Of a stretch of 64,000 nt of DNA, positions 35,601 to 47,303 are shown one piece after another. A model generated the notes under the pieces. It worked only from the letters and a program-made list of their open reading frames with translations. It did not search any database and had not been told where the DNA came from. The position numbers and the translations under genes were made by a program. Every line of letters begins with the position of its first letter. The stretch's first letter is position 1. Source of the stretch: Branchiostoma floridae (taxonomy: Eukaryota > Chordata > Leptocardii > Amphioxiformes > Branchiostomatidae); NCBI RefSeq assembly GCF_000003815.2, contig NC_049982.1:6017216-6081215 (forward strand), read 5' to 3'.

Positions 35601-38600
35601 CTGCCCTGTACAGCCTGAACGTTTTCAGAAATACGTGGCGGACGTGGCCTCCCAAAAGAGGTACGGACAATTTGCACGTACGGCGGGTTGTGCCATTAGC
35701 TTAAAGCTCCCTCATAGACGGGCCTACACTCAAACCCACTTACTCCTTTTCTTACACTCAAACCAGCTAACCTGAGTTATAGTGAGCGCAGTTGTTTAAC
35801 TCCGACTGGCAGGTCCCAACTGTCTTCCGGCACCGTCGGCATTCCTCGCTGGCATCACAGTCGGTGAAATGTCCGAACACACACCTCTCGATATCGTACG
35901 CGCACGTCTTCTTGAAAAATGTGCAACCTGTGATGAATTGATATAATTTATAAGTAGTTATTTAGGTAGATGATAATGCATGTCTGATTTGTGTTTTCTT
36001 CAAAAGTTGAAAAATCACCGAAGCGCAAACGTCTTTCCTCTTACAGATTACTAGACCTAACCACATAGTTGCTTTAAAAGACCGTGTCTTTTTGGTTACC
36101 TGTGGCCACAGTTTTGTGAGAACTGGCGAAAACCAATGCCCGCGCGGATTTCATCCATAAGATCAAGACTAGGGCAAGCAGGCCAGACTGTCGGGGCTTG
36201 GATAATGTATGCATATTATCCAGGCCTCGACAGTCCTTGTAGCTGATTCCACTCAACGACTTTACGTTGAAAGAAAGAAGATTTCAAACAGTCCCTTTTA
36301 GCTATGATCAACTGATATTTAGTCGTGTGGCTTCCGCTGGTTCTGCGTTGGGCTGGTTTAAGGTACTGGGCATAATTATGGGGAGAATTATCATCATGCA
36401 TCCCTCTCCATCATAAAAAATCATATCACCTTCAGTGTTGGACACGAAGGAGTGGAAGGCGGCCCGGATCTCCACTCCGGTCAGCTCGAACTGCGACACG
36501 ACTTCCCGCGCGTCCGTCTTGATCGCCGTCAGCATGACGTCATCCGACGGCAGAAGACGCAGTCTCACTCCACCATCTGTTAGCGCAACAAACAGGCGGT
36601 AACAAACCGAGTTCACAAACTAGACCGGTACTTCCATGAATCGTTCCCGCGGGTAGGTAAATCACTTCGTAAAGTTCATTGCCGACTGTCAGAGACGTAA
36701 AGACAATACTGATTGGTTCTACACATGTACTCATGTAAGCCGCAGCTATACGGCAGTAGGACCTCTCTTAACAATTACGCATACGGTCGTGGAAGGCCGC
36801 GAAGGATGGTAAATCAACACGGGGCTGATATTACTACTTATCATAATGGAAATCCTTTATGACATGAATTTACGTAAACAAACTTAAATACTTGTAAAAC
36901 TTGGTTATAACTTACATCCGCGCAGCTGCACGACGCAGGTCTGGGTGTCGAACGGGTAGTTCCTCAGCGACACCGAACACGACACCTTGAATCTCCGCCT
37001 GGAATAAAATGAAGGTTATTTTGATTAGACATTTGATCATTATTGCGTCTGTTGTAACCCACAGAATATCGTAAGTAGTATAATAGTGTCATTAGATTCT
37101 TACAATGATACTAAATAATAGTCCTATCGCAGGACAAAACAATAGTACATGAGACCATGCTGAATCACTATAGTTGAAGCTAGTTACACATGTCTATATA
37201 ACCCTCTTGAAGTAACAGACGGACTCGAATCATGTAGCAGCCGTCATTCGTATGTATTTTGTACCATATAAGGTAACAAATGTAGGAATATTGTTATCAG
37301 GACTGTACACTTTATCTCTGTTATACATTTTGTCTGACCCTTTCCTCTTTCGTCCTCATTACCTCAACGTAAAACCCGGACTACAGACCGATTTGGGAGC
37401 TTCTCGTGAATAAGCAAATGTTTAAAAAAACAAAACTTACGTCATTCTATAGACGACCATCCCTTCCGGGCTCAGCCATCGCGACGACGCCCCGCCCTCC
37501 ACAGCGGCGGCCCGGCGCACCGTGCTGCCGAACGCGAGCGGCGGCGGCGGGACGAGTCTGTCCGGCACCGGGACCCAGCGGTCCGTCAGGCCGCTCAGCG
37601 TCGAGTTGTACCACGAGAACGCGTACTCGATCGTCACCGACATGTTCTGGGGTTACGTGAAACAGCAGACATAATAAGGTATGGTTATGTATCATTCGTG
37701 GCGTTAAGAACAGCGCTGAGACTCAGTCTTCGACCAGTTTAGTCTCTATTCGTCTATTTTTTTCAGGAACAAACAGGAAGTCCGACCACTTCTCTTGTAA
37801 AATATTTCTTTGCTCCCCCCACCCCCGCGCCACTGAAGGAGTTTAAAAAAAATCCAAATTGGCAATCAGCAGCAATGGTTTTATTTTACCCCGGTTATAG
37901 GGTGAGTTGCCCTGATCTGAAAGTCGACTTTCATTGTGCACTTTTGACTTGAAACAACCGACAGAAGTCCGGCGCGGTTATACTGGCGGACAAGGTGTTT
38001 ACACTATGTGACATAATATCGTTAGGTGCAAAATCATAACAAGCTGCTGAAGCAAAATCCAAGACTAAGATTTTGTTAAATGATACATATCACAACATAC
38101 TATCAAATCTAAAGCTTTACACTCAAATGCCAAATACCGCATGTTCCTCAGAGAGCTGACCAACGTGACGAAGGTAGGCGGATGTAGCGATATCAAATCC
38201 GCCAGCTGGAAATAGAAAGGAATACAAAGTTTTTAAAAATGGTACAACTCCCGATAGGTAGCTAGCGATAGGCACAACACATGTGTATTTCAAACAACGA
38301 CCTAGACGTACAGATCAGAGATCTGTCCTTCTCGCTGCTCTGATAAACAGAAACTCTCCCTCCTATTGTATGAAGGAAAGTTGCCAGAGAATCACGTCAC
38401 CAATTACAGTCAACGTGAATGGCTAGTATTTTTCCCTTCAAATGCGCGAAGGAGAGTATCTGATTGGCTGATAGCTGGCCAGCGCTAACCCAGTGAGAAC
38501 AGGTCGCAGTGCAATTTACGCCGGGCCTGTGCGCCGAGTACGCTCAAAATACACGCTCTCCAAGCAGAGGTGCGGCTCCGATTGTTTTTGAAGTGTTTTA

Positions 38601-41600
38601 GTAGTCGTTTTTGTCTGGCCAGTGGACATGACGAAAACGCTTCAAAAAATAGAAAGCCCAACAAAACGCCTATAACACATCAAAACAGCCGGAACCGCAC
38701 CTCTGCTTGGAGAGTATGAAATATACTAAACACACAAGCAGCGGACCTGGCATGAGAGGATGTTTGGTGGCACATCTAGCTCTATTGAAAACCATGGGTG
38801 GCATACTGTTTTACATTAGCATAGCTGTCCTGGGGGTCAGGGTACTGTCTTGTTACACATATTTTGCCAACAAATGAATACATAGATAACAGTTACTGTA
38901 CTACAAGGTCGACAGATAAGATATGAAAATTTTCAAGCCGAATGTGCAGAATTCTCTTGGTGAAGAGACCTAACGTGTGTGAAACATACCTTTCTTTTGC
39001 CAAAAGGCAGTTACTCAAGCAACTGAATATGATTTTTGAAACAATCAGACGTTTCAGATAGTATCCACTATCTTTCGTCAGTGATGCTGGAAGAAACTGG
39101 TTATTTATGTCCTAGCTATGAATTAAGTATCCTAACCAATTCATAGTTAGGGTATAAAAGACACAGACACTGTCACTAACGACATATAGTAGATACTATC
39201 TGAAACGTCTGACCGATTACAAAATTATATCCAGCTGCTTGAGTAACTGCTTTTAGGCATATCGTATTACCTGGATGTCTAATAATAACCTTCATCGACA
39301 TACCTTTATTTTCCCATGGGTTGCTCCCGTCATACCCCGGCAGAAGGGACTCTACCGGCTGCCGCAGCCTCTCCGCCTCCAGCCAGGTGTGCGTGCCGTT
39401 TGGATCTTCAGTTGGGTTCAGCAACCCCTTCAACGCATTCAGCACTCGATTAGCCTGATATCCAGCCGTAGTATAGCTCCCGAATCTCTTCTGTCCTCTT
39501 CGCAAATACGAAGAGGACAGAAGAGACTCGGGAGCTATAATACGGCTGGATACCAGGCTCTAGATGTAAACGTACGTGACAGGAAATACTGAAAAGAATT
39601 CTGTACACGCAAAAGTAAATGCAATGCTCTTAAGGTGGGTTCACACGTGCATATATACTAAAGTCCGTTTGAGGTCCGTATGGAAGTCTTAGCCTCTACC
39701 ATACTCCACATGCCGTTGGAAAAATAGTAGCAATCGGACAAATATAGACAGATAACATGCCAAACGAGTTAGCTGGCCGAGGATTATGGTTTGCGACCCA
39801 GCTAACTCGTTTGGTATATTATCTGTCTATATTTGTCCCATTTCTACTATTTCCCATTTCTACTACTTTCCAGTGACCTGCGGAGTCTGGTATAGGCTAA
39901 GAATTTCAAACGGACTTGAAAATATATGTACGCACGTGTGAACCCACCTTTACATAGTGATTATAAGCGTACACTACATTCGTTAACATTTTATTATTAC
40001 TAATGTATATGGAATTCGTAATAAACAAAAGTAACCATTCTTATAAACAAAAAGTGATGATTATAACGTTAGTTATGCTTACATCGACGTATTGGAAGTT
40101 CTGGGCTCCTGTAGAAAGATACAAAAATGCTTCAGTTTAAAACATGTCATTTATGCAGTTGTGTGGAAAACCTATTAATTCTGACATATTTGCTTTTCAC
40201 ACTGGAAATTAATAATCAGTCAAACATAACTTATTCACTATTTATTATTTGTTGGTTTGGCTGTTCAGTACGCACAGACAGGGCTGCCCACAAAGAGCTT
40301 TGTTCTGTGTGTAAATAATTGAAAATACAATAAACAAATAAAAAAAAAAAGAGCTAGCCCTGCTGACAGAGACAAGGACAATACAAATGTACTATAAACA
40401 TGTAGCTATGTCCATGACAACTGACCTGTACCAGCTGTACAGTCAGCATCTTCGTAGCACAGCCGACTGTCCCCTGAGTTCCCGGGGCAGTGGTCATTCC
40501 CGAAGATGTCCGGTTCGTTCGGACACTCGCGATCCCGCGTCTGTCGGCCCAGTCCGCAACCAACGCTGCACTCGGACCAGGGGCCCCAATCCGACCAAGG
40601 CTGTATCTCTGTGGAACACAATCAGAACAAACGCGATTCACTTAAGTTACCATACCATATCTATTATGTACAGCTTTGGTTTGGTTTGGTTTGGGTTGGC
40701 TTGGTTAGATTCGGATTTCGATCCCATCCGTGACTGATATGTCTTCCTCGACTCCGGAAAAATGGTGTAAATCAGCGTATGGCTGATGCGAGACGGAGGT
40801 TCCCCAGGCCTCCATCCGGGTGATTTAAAGTCAATCACCAACTCAAGGCGCTAGGCAGAAGGATTTGCACCATCGCAACAGCTGGTTATATTTACTTCAT
40901 CGCTACACCACTTAAAAGGTGAAAGACCCTAACAACGAGATACTATCCATGTCATAAAAAAAACCTGATGAACGGAAACTATATGAGATCAGAATACAAG
41001 TAGGCTTGTAACACCGATGAAAACAAATGAATATGTATAAAATTAATGTTTAAAGTAGTGAAGGAAAGAAAAGTAGAATTATGAAGCCATAATGGTAGGA
41101 AAACCAACGTGTCCAGTTAGAGAAAGTAAGATGATGAAACAATGACTTGCCTGTGCAATTACGTCCATCGGCGTCCAGGTAATGCCCATCGTCACAGGAA
41201 CAGATGTAACTGCCCCATGTGTTGTGGCATTGATGGTCGCACTCATCGATGGACCTCTCACATTCGTTCACGTCTTGATGATAGATATAAGAAAAAGAAT
41301 ACGTTTTATTCACTCAATTGCAACTCATACCAACATCGGCAATCCCAAAGAACACGATATGACCAGACTATTTTTAGAAACCCGTCTTGGTCAAAGGTCC
41401 CAATTGCTCCTGTGCCCGTCAGAGATGAAGCCCTAGCCTCTATACCAGGCTCTGTGGATCGCTGGTCAAATACTACTACTACTACTGCTACTACTAATAG
41501 AATTTGGACAAATAGAGGGAATAGCATGCTTGGGGAGTCGGCCGGACAGAGGAGTCACCCGTGAGTCATGTACTGACTCCTCTGGTCGGCCGACGACCCT

Positions 41601-44600
41601 TGCATAGCTTCCAATACTAAATGGGCGGCGTCGGGCGTGGCATGACTGGTAGAGCGTTCGGCTCAGAATCTATAGGTCCTGAGTTCGATCCCCGCCGTGC
41701 CCCCGACGTTGTGCCCTTCCTCACTTAACCTAGCTAGGTGTAAAAATGGGTACCTGACTTTGGTCGAGTATGCAAAAGACTACCTTTACCTTCTGTCTGT
41801 ACCATGTATGTGGCACTGGTAATATAAGTTACAAAAACTTGAGTGCAGTGCCACATTGTCTGTCCAAAAAGCAAATAGACAAAAAAATACTACATTGCCC
41901 CGGCCGGGCCCCAAAACCACAAATTTGTCCCGGTGGACTGACGGATACCAGGGGTTACGTCGTTTATTTGTTTCCTGGCCCCGGGTTCATTCTAAGTCCG
42001 ACTTAACTTCAACCCGGTTCCCTGTCAGGCCAAAAGATATCCAAGGAGCTGCAAGGTGTCCCACAGGACCACGTAGGGGTCACGCCCGAAAGTGCCAAAA
42101 AACTAGTACGTGAACTGCCTTACTTACCATTGCATCCTTTGGAATCGCCTTTCAAGCTGTATCCTTCCAGACACGAACAGTCATGGCTCCCAAACGTGTT
42201 GTGGCAGGTCTGGTTGCACCCACCGTTATCAGTGGCACATTCGTCCACATCTGTAACAAACAGATGTTTTGTTGATCAAGAAAAAGTGGGATATACAACA
42301 TTTTTAAACTATACACATGTTTGTGTTTGATTGATGCTCAATTATCAATGTGCTGAATGAGTGAGTTAACGAGTGGAAATAAGTGAGTGAATAAATCACA
42401 TTTACAGTGAATTAATGAGTGAGAAAATGAGAGTGAAGGAGTGAATAAATTAATAATTGAAGGTGTGAATAAGTGAGTGATCTTGTGTGAATAAATGAAT
42501 GAATGAATGAATGAATGAATGAATGAATGAATGAATGAATGGGCGATTGAGAGAGAGGAAACGAGTGAATGGATGAGGGAATGTATGAGTAAGCGAGTAC
42601 AATATATGCGTGGGTGAATACGTGAGTAGTGAATGAGTGAATGAATGAGTGGGTGAATGAGTGAATGAGAGATGTTCGCATGCCTGAGATAGTTATCACT
42701 GTACTTTGTTCACCTTCACACACAAGATCCTCTCCCGTCCAGTCGCCCTGTGGACTGCAGGTCCTGTTGACATCTCCGGAAGCTGCCCGGAACCCCGGGG
42801 CACACTCATAGGAACAGAGGCTAGCTTGGCAGTTGCAGTCAGGACCGACAGTGTGTTCTGGTCTTGGGAGGTCTCCACAATCGCGCTGGAGTATGTCTGA
42901 GTGGATAACAGAAACATGACTATCATCCTGTTGTTGTTGTTGCACATTTTGGTTACTTCTATTCACTAACTGTACATGGGTTACGTCAATGAGGTTTAGA
43001 CATCCAAGAAATAAGAAACGCCAAATAGAAATTACTCACAAGCAACTGGATATGATTTGGGAAATGGTCGGACGTTTCAGATAACATCCGCTATTTTTCG
43101 CCTGTGACACAGAAGAGATCTAGTTTTAGAGCGAGTTTATATCTTAATTATGAATTGATATGCAAAGGATATGAATTTTAGTATTCCAATAGGACAAGAG
43201 TAGCTTCCTATTGGACTTCTAAAAAGTGCCTTCATCTCCTTTGCATATCAATTCATAGTTGTGATATAAACCCGCTCTAAAACTAGATCTCTTCAGTGTT
43301 TTTTTATCTATGCTGTGACCACACCTCTTCTTTAGCAGCTGTGCTGACATTTACAATGCATCACGCTGGCGAATATCGGTGAGGTGGGCATTAACTATTC
43401 GTTTAAAGTTCTTCAAGTTTCTGATATTTACAATGTCCTTTGGTAGACAGTTCCATAGCTTAACTGTGGCTGGGAGAAAAGTGTCACTGACGAAAGATAA
43501 CGGATGCTATCTATAATGTCTGAACGCTTTCAAAATGATATCCAGTTGCTTGAGTAATCGCTTTTTGGTGTACATGGGCAACTTTTATGTTTGTGCCCTA
43601 TCAACTTGATACTGTATTACCTTGTACTTTTATATATAATACAGATGTTGTTCCCCACTGTACTTCGGTTGAAGTCACTGACGACGTGAACAAAGTCTGT
43701 CTGTTGCTCAAGATCAATATTTCACTCATGATAGCTAATGTTTGGGAACAGGAGTAAACATGACCACACTGAAGAAAAACAAGCCTTGTGACCATACCTG
43801 TTTCACAGATAAAGCCATGTTGATCACTACATGTTGTATCCCTCCACTCATTTTGATCGTCCCGATTAGCCATGCGGATGCAGTCTTCGTTTTGGTTGCT
43901 GGTTGGTCCTGCAGATCCCCAGTTGGTGAAACTTCCCCCCAGTGGCTCTTCATCGTCCCACACGAAGCTCCCCTCCTCCGCCTCATCGTTCAGTCCGATC
44001 CATGTGTCCATGTCGGGGTTGACGCAGTTCCGCAGTTCCACCAGGAAGTTGCTGGTTTCCCGGTCTTTGGGGAGAGCCAGGCGAGAGTGGCGGCATGCGC
44101 ACCGGGCTTTGGCTTCTGCGTATGACTCCTCCGCTTCGAAAACTCGGAAACATTTGGAGCCGTGCCTTCGCCAGGCAGGACCGCATTTGATACCGGCCGC
44201 TGTGTGGGAAGAGGTACGTATTGAATAGATATGGAAAGATGACAAATCAAGAAAACAATACTCAGTAACTGTATTTATCTTACGACTTCAATATTAAAGA
44301 TATTAAATCGTTTTATAATACTAATGTGAGACACTGTGTTTAATGTCATAAAATATGAGTTCATAATTAGGGTATTCCAGCAGTTTCCTCAGTTTTACTG
44401 ACGAAAGGTGGTGCATGCTACCTGAAACTTCTGACTGATGTTTTGACTTGATCTTCAGGTGTTTTGACTCAATCTTGAGATGTTTTAGAAAAATCTTAAG
44501 ATACTCCGCAAAAGTCTCAAGACATTTTGAAAGTTTTTTGTGAAAATTTCCCGTGTCTAGAGATTATAATGTATGACTCTAAACAGACTGGCTTTTGACA

Positions 44601-47303
44601 TAGAAAATGACGAGTGTTTCGCCTGCTGCTTAATCAATAGACAAACGGCTAATTCAGTGTGGTTAAACAGTATTTCTGCTGCCCTGCTAATCTGAAAGGA
44701 GATTCCACGGTGACATAAGATAGTACAAAAGCTAGTAAAGGAGTGTAGCTGGCCTCGGATTGTTCACTGATGGCTAATGGACATTCCGAGGCCGGCTACA
44801 CTCTATAACACTATTTCTCATAGATTGAACCAGTCAGCAAAAGTGACATAGGGATTAGTCTTAAGGTTTTTTAATAGAATTCTTTATCATTGCTATAAGC
44901 AACTGGGTAGATATCAGTCTTGATGTTCTGTACATGGTCCATGGTCCATGGTCCCCGACCCTCCTGATGAGGATAAGACTAGGTGAGGTCAGGTGTTCTG
45001 TGCAGTGTTAGTCTAGAACTTGCCGTGCATTGCACCCGTTACAATTGTTGCGCAATTAAGATTCATTGATTAGATTGATTGACTACATTGTGGACAACAC
45101 CACCCCTAGGTCGGCTATACCCCTTTGCTAGCCTTTGATACTATGCCACCGTAGGATCTGCTTGGAGATTACTGCCCTATACCTACCATTTGAACACCGG
45201 AGTATTTCCATTCGCATACAGATATACCCTTGCCAATCCAAAGGACGGAACCGTACGTAGCGCGCTGTTACAGGTTCACTAAGCAGATGTTGAACAGTGC
45301 AGTGTCTATCACTGTTGCCCTCAATCTTTGTGATGAGAAAGAAACTCGTGTATATGATGATGGTTAACCAAAAACCAAAGTCTTCAATAAGATGTTGAGA
45401 CGGTAAATAGAGCGTTGACAAAAAAAGTTACAGCGCAAAGTTATTAAACCAACAAAAGAACAATCAATCTATAATGCATGACATATCAGACATAAATGAT
45501 AAAGTGGCCATTATAAGCGCCTATAACACACAAAAGAAATAAACAATTCTCTAGTTAATGTTGAAATGATGTACATAAGCGACCTTTTCTTCTCCTTGTT
45601 CAGAGTACGTGTTCCATGTAATGCCATCAGAGCTAAAGTCTAGCTTATACTGTTTGACCCACTGGTCGGCATCAGCTCTCCCTTGCGTAATGACACCCGC
45701 TACCTTGGTGTCTGTGCCCAGGTCAACCTGGATGGGACGATAAATAAGTATCAAACTGGACATTTTGTGAAATAATTTTGCACCAAAACAAAAGTTAACA
45801 ATTGCATAGGCACCGTAATTGAAGCTTACGGCTTTTTTTGCCACCTCAAAAATGTCTATTTAGAACTTTAAAAGAATTTGATGCTGGCAGTTTATACTGG
45901 GATAGGCATCAGCTGATTAACATAACACTGTTAGGATATCTACTTAAAAAACGGGAAAACCTACTATAAAGGATATGGATATGTCATTTTGCAAGTCACA
46001 ACGGAACCGGCCATGTCCATGTAGGTTTCATTGGTGTGTGTGCACGTGCATTCTTCGTCAGAGTTGATACGGCTACAGTGTAGACGATATACTAGTAATC
46101 AATTCAGTCACATTTACGAGCTCGACTGAGTTGACGAAATTGTCCCACTAAGATTTACCATTTCTCCAATCTACTGCTTAGCTTTCTGTTACATTTCACC
46201 TGGGCGGGATATACCTAATCTCCAAGCAGATACTACGGTAGCATAAGATAGTATCAAAAGTTGGCAGAGGAGTGAAGCCGGCTTAGGAAAATGCACACCT
46301 CTTGGCTGACTACACTCCTTGGCCAGTTTGGTACTATCTTATGCCATCGTAGGATCTGCTTCGAAATCAGGACAGTATACCCCTGAAGTGGGCTCTGTCA
46401 AGTAATGCACAGAAATAGAAATCTTACCTTAAGCCACTGATCAGCATTATTTTTTTGAGCAGCACACCAAGCTCCACCGCCCCTGGTGATGGCCTCCTTC
46501 TGAGAGTTTAAGATTGCTTTATCCGTAGAGCAGCAATGATGAGTAGGAGATGCAGTTATCTCAACTTCACCATTTCCCGCGACCATCGGCTCCATGTCGT
46601 TGCATGTATCTGCAACAGAAAAGCAGATAACGTTACATGTATCCCACTATCAGTAAGCTAGCCAATGCATGTATTTGTTTCGTACACGCAGTTATAAAGT
46701 TATCATTACTCTGATGCCACGTTATGTAATAAGTCCAAATGAGAGAAAAATATAGATTCACATCAATCATCATCCTGATCTAAAAACCATTTTCTGTAGT
46801 GTTGATCAGGGAACGAATGTTACAGTGTCCAAACGGTGTTATCAGGCGTTCTTGTGCCTAGACTAAATGTTCACATTTACTGTCTAAAAATATCGAAATT
46901 GGTTTTCATAAAACAGCATTGTTATATAGCTAGTGCATAAATAATAATAACGTGAAATCACATCAGAATTTCTAGAAATTAAAAACATATCTACAACCGT
47001 TTAAAAAATGGCATAATCTTAGTTAAACATACGGCATAATCTTAGTTAAACATACTTGAAAAGGTGAAAACTTCAATGTGCCGGAAAACTTCCAAAGAAG
47101 TCGGTTTTTACATGGCCTTTACATTCATGTAAGTTTAACCGATGTCTATATGACCTACATTATGACCTCACCATTTGCAGTTTCATAACACTAATACCAT
47201 TTCACGCTAACAAATGAGATCACACACCGTTCGAAACAGGCGGGAAAACGCAGAGAAGACAGACGAGAAGGCAGCAGACGACAGTCCGCCGGCGCCAGCT
47301 CAT
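32654..47303 (-). CDS. Chimeric Cys-loop ligand-gated channel with discoidin-lectin-sushi-EGF-TSP1 ectodomain
   Basis: Exons in transcript order: 47303-47228, 46609-46428, 45727-45584, 45325-45187, 44199-43798, 42896-42714, 42250-42128, 41273-41151, 40608-40432, 40108-40083, 39454-39304, 38205-38138, 37646-37441, 36998-36916, 36576-36430, 35927-35772, 35230-35010, 34183-34070, 33490-32654. Every junction keeps frame; about 1,185 residues. Order: signal peptide ~1-25, F5/8C ~27-180, C-type lectin ~181-314, sushi ~315-375, EGF ~376-416, EGF ~417-457, TSP1 ~458-516, Cys-loop receptor LBD ~526-815, M1 ~817-838, M2 ~843-864, M3 ~875-900, long basic M3-M4 loop, M4 ~1160-1183, stop. The Cys-loop is canonical, C-x13-C with YPFDTQTC. 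It should be a plasma-membrane pentameric channel with a large adhesive head; ligand unknown. Two adjacent genes remain possible, but no stop, second signal peptide or start separates the halves. Confidence 0.83.
34433..34679. mobile_element. MITE with ~50-bp TIRs
   Basis: AAGGCCCCCTCTCACTTGAC... is mirrored almost perfectly at the right end (one mismatch in 51 bp). Lies between the M3 and M1-M2 exons of the channel gene. Confidence 0.85.
34768..34992. mobile_element. MITE abutting the M1-M2 exon donor
   Basis: TIRs GGTAGCCTCCATAGCAGGCT / mirrored at 34960-34992. The right end is about 18 bp from the end of exon 35230-35010. Confidence 0.8.
35376..35703. mobile_element. MITE with CACAACCCGCCGTACGTGCA ends
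   Basis: Terminal inverted repeats of about 28 bp, GC-rich interior, no ORF of its own. Between the loop-C and M1-M2 exons. Confidence 0.8.
38553..38716. mobile_element. MITE with CTCTCCAAGCAGAGGTGCGG ends
   Basis: About 160 bp; the 5' end is mirrored by CCGCACCTCTGCTTGGAGAG at the 3' end. Between LBD exons. Confidence 0.8.
38998..39256. mobile_element. Inverted-repeat element family B
   Basis: Ends AAAAGGCAGTTACTCAAGCA and mirrored TGCTTGAGTAACTGCTTTT; inner arms carry GACGTTTCAGATAGTATCC. Related sequence occurs at 43.03-43.57 kb, 53.16-53.22 kb and 63.2-63.35 kb. Confidence 0.8.
39452..39563. mobile_element. Near-perfect hairpin element at the LBD exon acceptor
   Basis: Arms of ~50 bp (AGCCTGATATCCAGCCGTAG ... 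mirrored ... CGGCTGGATACCAGGCT). Its left end overlaps the acceptor of exon 39454-39304. A larger relative lies at 54654-55022. Confidence 0.8.
39632..39952. mobile_element. MITE with AAGGTGGGTTCACACGTG ends
   Basis: TIRs at both ends and an inner palindrome around CAAACGAGTTAGCTGG. Between the linker and first LBD exon. Confidence 0.8.
41533..41598. repeat. Hairpin GAGTCGGCCGGACAGAGGAG
   Basis: Arms of ~25 bp around a short loop, just left of the SINE at 41633. Confidence 0.65.
41633..41900 (+). mobile_element. tRNA-derived SINE
   Basis: The first 70 bp (41633-41702) still form an acceptor-like stem (GGGCGTG with CGTGCCC), with box A-like TGGCATGACTGG and box B GTTCGATCC, followed by a tRNA-unrelated body shared with the 26.4-kb copy. 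Between the two EGF exons. Confidence 0.8.
42360..42690. repeat. GAAT microsatellite and flanking degenerate repeats
   Basis: Perfect (ATGA)n around 42490-42540 within a wider GAGTGAATGAG-rich tract, in the intron between sushi and EGF exons. The long minus-strand ORF across it is a repeat artefact. Confidence 0.9.
43029..43568. mobile_element. Family B element with nested palindrome
   Basis: Outer arms (ACTCACAAGCAACTGGATAT ... ATATCCAGTTGCTTGAGTAA) enclose an inner inverted repeat at ~43110-43300 (GAGATCTAGTTTTAGAGC mirrored). Between lectin and sushi exons. Confidence 0.7.
44697..45171. mobile_element. Family C inverted-repeat element near the discoidin exon donor
   Basis: Left end GGAGATTCCACGGTGACATA, right end ...GGATCTGCTTGGAGATT; inner hairpin at ~44740-44812. 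The right end is 16 bp from the last discoidin exon (ends 45187). Confidence 0.65.
46218..46371. mobile_element. Family C inverted-repeat element, short copy
   Basis: AATCTCCAAGCAGATACTAC... is mirrored by ...CGTAGGATCTGCTTCGAAAT, 150 bp overall, between discoidin exons. Confidence 0.75.

Larger units (their letters stand above)
35772..40108 (-). other. Ligand-binding domain of the chimeric channel
   Basis: Exon 40108-40083 is an eight-codon linker that changes phase from 1 to 0. Exons 39454-39304 and 38205-38138 give the N-terminal helix and first strands. Exon 37646-37441 holds [20 protein letters not shown], matching the strand segment with the conserved W after it. Exon 36998-36916 holds the Cys-loop. 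Exon 36576-36430 gives middle strands. Exon 35927-35772 is unusual: 52 residues with eight Cys where loop C normally lies. The strand before M1 ([13 protein letters not shown]) follows in the next exon. Confidence 0.8.
40432..46609 (-). other. Adhesive ectodomain modules of the chimeric channel
   Basis: Exons 46609-46428, 45727-45584 and 45325-45187 form one F5/8-type C domain (DQWLKVDLGT core, [13 protein letters not shown], closing Cys). Exon 44199-43798 is a whole C-type lectin domain (WIGLND, NEDC, EWRD, closing FICE); the EPN/QPD sugar-choosing triplet is not obvious, so calcium-dependent sugar binding is uncertain. Exon 42896-42714 is a sushi/CCP domain with extra Cys. Exons 42250-42128 and 41273-41151 are EGF domains opening DVDEC and DVNEC, the calcium-binding type. 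Exon 40608-40432 is a TSP1 repeat ([15 protein letters not shown]). From the lectin to TSP1 all exons are symmetric phase 1-1, the class that can be inserted or lost without breaking frame. Confidence 0.88.

Noticed and set aside
42412-42966. Minus-strand frame rich in [10 protein letters not shown]
   Set aside because: Translation of the GAAT microsatellite; only its first part is the real sushi exon.
32654-47303. Two neighbouring genes: a secreted lectin/EGF protein and a separate channel
   Set aside because: No stop codon, poly(A) signal at a plausible exon end, or second signal peptide was seen between the TSP1 and LBD exons, and all phases match; kept as an alternative only.
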